Positions 4,342-5,195 of a stretch of DNA of 5,195 nucleotides are shown piece after piece. Under the pieces are notes generated by a model. It saw only the letters and a list, made by a program, of their open reading frames with translations, was not told the origin of the DNA and did no database searches. The stretch's first letter is position 1, and the number at the start of each line of letters is the position of its first letter. Position numbers and translations under genes: made by a program. Source of the stretch: UBA3940 sp964506005 (GTDB lineage: Bacteria > Chloroflexota > Anaerolineae > Aggregatilineales > UBA3940); assembly GCA_964506005.1 (NCBI GenBank), contig CAZDLX010000225.1:1-5195 (forward strand), given 5' to 3'.

Positions 4342-5195
4342 GTGCTCGCCAAAGTCAATAGCTGCGCGCTCGTGGGGCTGGATGGCACACTCGTCGAGGT
4401 GGAGGTGGACGCCGCGAAAGGCATGCCCAGCCTGACGCTCGTCGGGCTGCCCAGCATCGCCGTCAAGGAGTCCAAGGAGCGCGTGTGGTCGGCCATCCGC
4501 AACAGCGGGCTGACGTTCCCCGGCGCGCGCCGCCTCACCATCAACCTCGCCCCCGCCGACCTGCGCAAAGACGGTCCCGCCTACGACCTCGCCATCGCGC
4601 TCGGACTGCTGGCGGCGAGCGGCCAGGTGCCGCCCGACGCGCCCGGCGACTCGCTGGTGCTCGGCGAGCTCTCGCTGGACGGCAGCGTGCGACACGTGCG
4701 CGGCGTGCTCTCGGCGGCGCTGCTGGCGCAGGAGCTCGGCATCGAACGGGTGTTCGTGCCCGCCGACGACGCGGCGGAGGCGGCGCTCGTGCCCGGCGTC
4801 GAGGTGATCCCCGTCAACCACTTGATCGCGCTGGTCGAGCACCTGCTGGGACTGGACGTGATCCCGCCCTTCGACCGCGAGAGCGCCACCTGGCCCGAGT
4901 ACACGCCCGGCTACCTGACCGACTTCGCCGACGTGAAGGGTCAGGAGCACGTCAAGCGCGCGCTGGAAGTGGCAGCGGCGGGCGGGCATAACGTTTTTCT
5001 CACGGGGCCGCCCGGAGCGGGCAAGACGCTGCTGGCGCGGGCGGTGCCGGGCATTTTGCCGAGGATGACTGTCGGGGAGGCGCTGGAGGTCACGCGCATC
5101 TACTCCGTCGCCGACATGCTGCCGGAGGGCGTGCCGCTGGTGCAGCACCGGCCCTTCCGCGCGCCGCACCACACCATCAGCCATGCAGGGCTCGT
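4342..5195 (+). CDS. comM: ComM/YifB-family Mg-chelatase-like AAA+ ATPase, 5' part
   Basis: A GTG start opens a frame of 284 complete codons that runs off the right edge; family members are usually about 500 residues, so a little over half is present. The N-terminal ChlI-fold domain begins VLAKVNSCALVGLDG and continues with VEVEVDAAKGMPSLTLVGLP, KESKERVWSAIRNSG and INLAPADLRKDGPAYDLAIALGLL (about 64-90), then LGELSLDGSVRHVRGVL. The AAA+ module begins near DFADVKGQEHVKRALEVAAAGGHN, with Walker A GPPGAGKT at 222-229 and the family hallmark FRAPHHTIS at 272-280. Walker B and the C-terminal domain lie beyond the window. In Vibrio cholerae, ComM is a hexameric helicase that promotes branch migration during natural transformation; the family is also kept in species not known to be competent. 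No frameshift or missing motif is seen. The gene follows the membrane-protein gene by 92 bp. Confidence 0.95.
   Translation, partial: MLAKVNSCALVGLDGTLVEVEVDAAKGMPSLTLVGLPSIAVKESKERVWSAIRNSGLTFPGARRLTINLAPADLRKDGPAYDLAIALGLLAASGQVPPDAPGDSLVLGELSLDGSVRHVRGVLSAALLAQELGIERVFVPADDAAEAALVPGVEVIPVNHLIALVEHLLGLDVIPPFDRESATWPEYTPGYLTDFADVKGQEHVKRALEVAAAGGHNVFLTGPPGAGKTLLARAVPGILPRMTVGEALEVTRIYSVADMLPEGVPLVQHRPFRAPHHTISHAGL

Noticed and set aside
4303..5184. 293-codon open frame on the minus strand opposite comM
   Set aside because: The + frame from GTG 4342 reads a convincing ComM N-terminus with Walker A; the opposite frame is an Arg/His/Gln-rich shadow.

Overview
The window is bacterial chromosomal DNA of high GC content. 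Most of it is clearly above 60% GC, but there are AT-richer patches at about 1-190 (about 45% GC by hand count) and 2930-3180. Starts are preceded by strong Shine-Dalgarno sequences, GTG and TTG starts are used, and the one tRNA gene does not encode its CCA end. A free-living bacterium with repeat-bearing intergenic DNA, such as a member of Chloroflexota or another environmental high-GC lineage, would fit. Nothing in the window fixes the phylum, so this is an inference only.

Layout from left to right. Positions 1-190 are compositionally unlike the rest. They hold a possible 5' fragment of a leftward gene, with a candidate promoter whose spacer carries an imperfect palindrome. Next is a compact leftward pair: a GMC-family flavin oxidoreductase of the cholesterol-oxidase type (1264-2886), then 22 nt later a kinase-like phosphotransferase (273-1241). 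The pair has a candidate extended -10 promoter at 2929-2937. The oxidoreductase most likely starts at a TTG behind an AGGAGG, not at the further-upstream GTG.

Positions 2962-3135 hold a nested palindromic repeat built from short units (CACAGATG-like outside, CACGAATGA-like inside). Next to it is a complete leftward tRNA-Ala(CGC) unit: TTGACA/TAGAAT promoter with a 17-nt spacer, a 73-nt tRNA with the G3-U70 alanine identity pair, and a 10-bp hairpin terminator with a T-run. Positions 3348-3611 hold a second, unrelated repeat block: four successive hairpins bounded by TTCCCCCTCA-type inverted ends and flanked by two 22-bp direct repeats.

The right part is transcribed rightward. It holds an unrecognised four-helix membrane protein (3680-4249), then the first 284 codons of a ComM/YifB-family AAA+ ATPase (GTG start at 4342), which runs off the right edge.

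The oxidoreductase and phosphotransferase probably form one transcript and may act in the same small-molecule pathway; their substrates cannot be read from the sequence. ComM is a DNA helicase family linked to integration of transforming DNA. The membrane protein upstream has no visible functional link to it. I found no CRISPR array, phage gene, transposase or obvious new multi-gene system. The least explained material is the two intergenic repeat blocks and the low-GC left edge.
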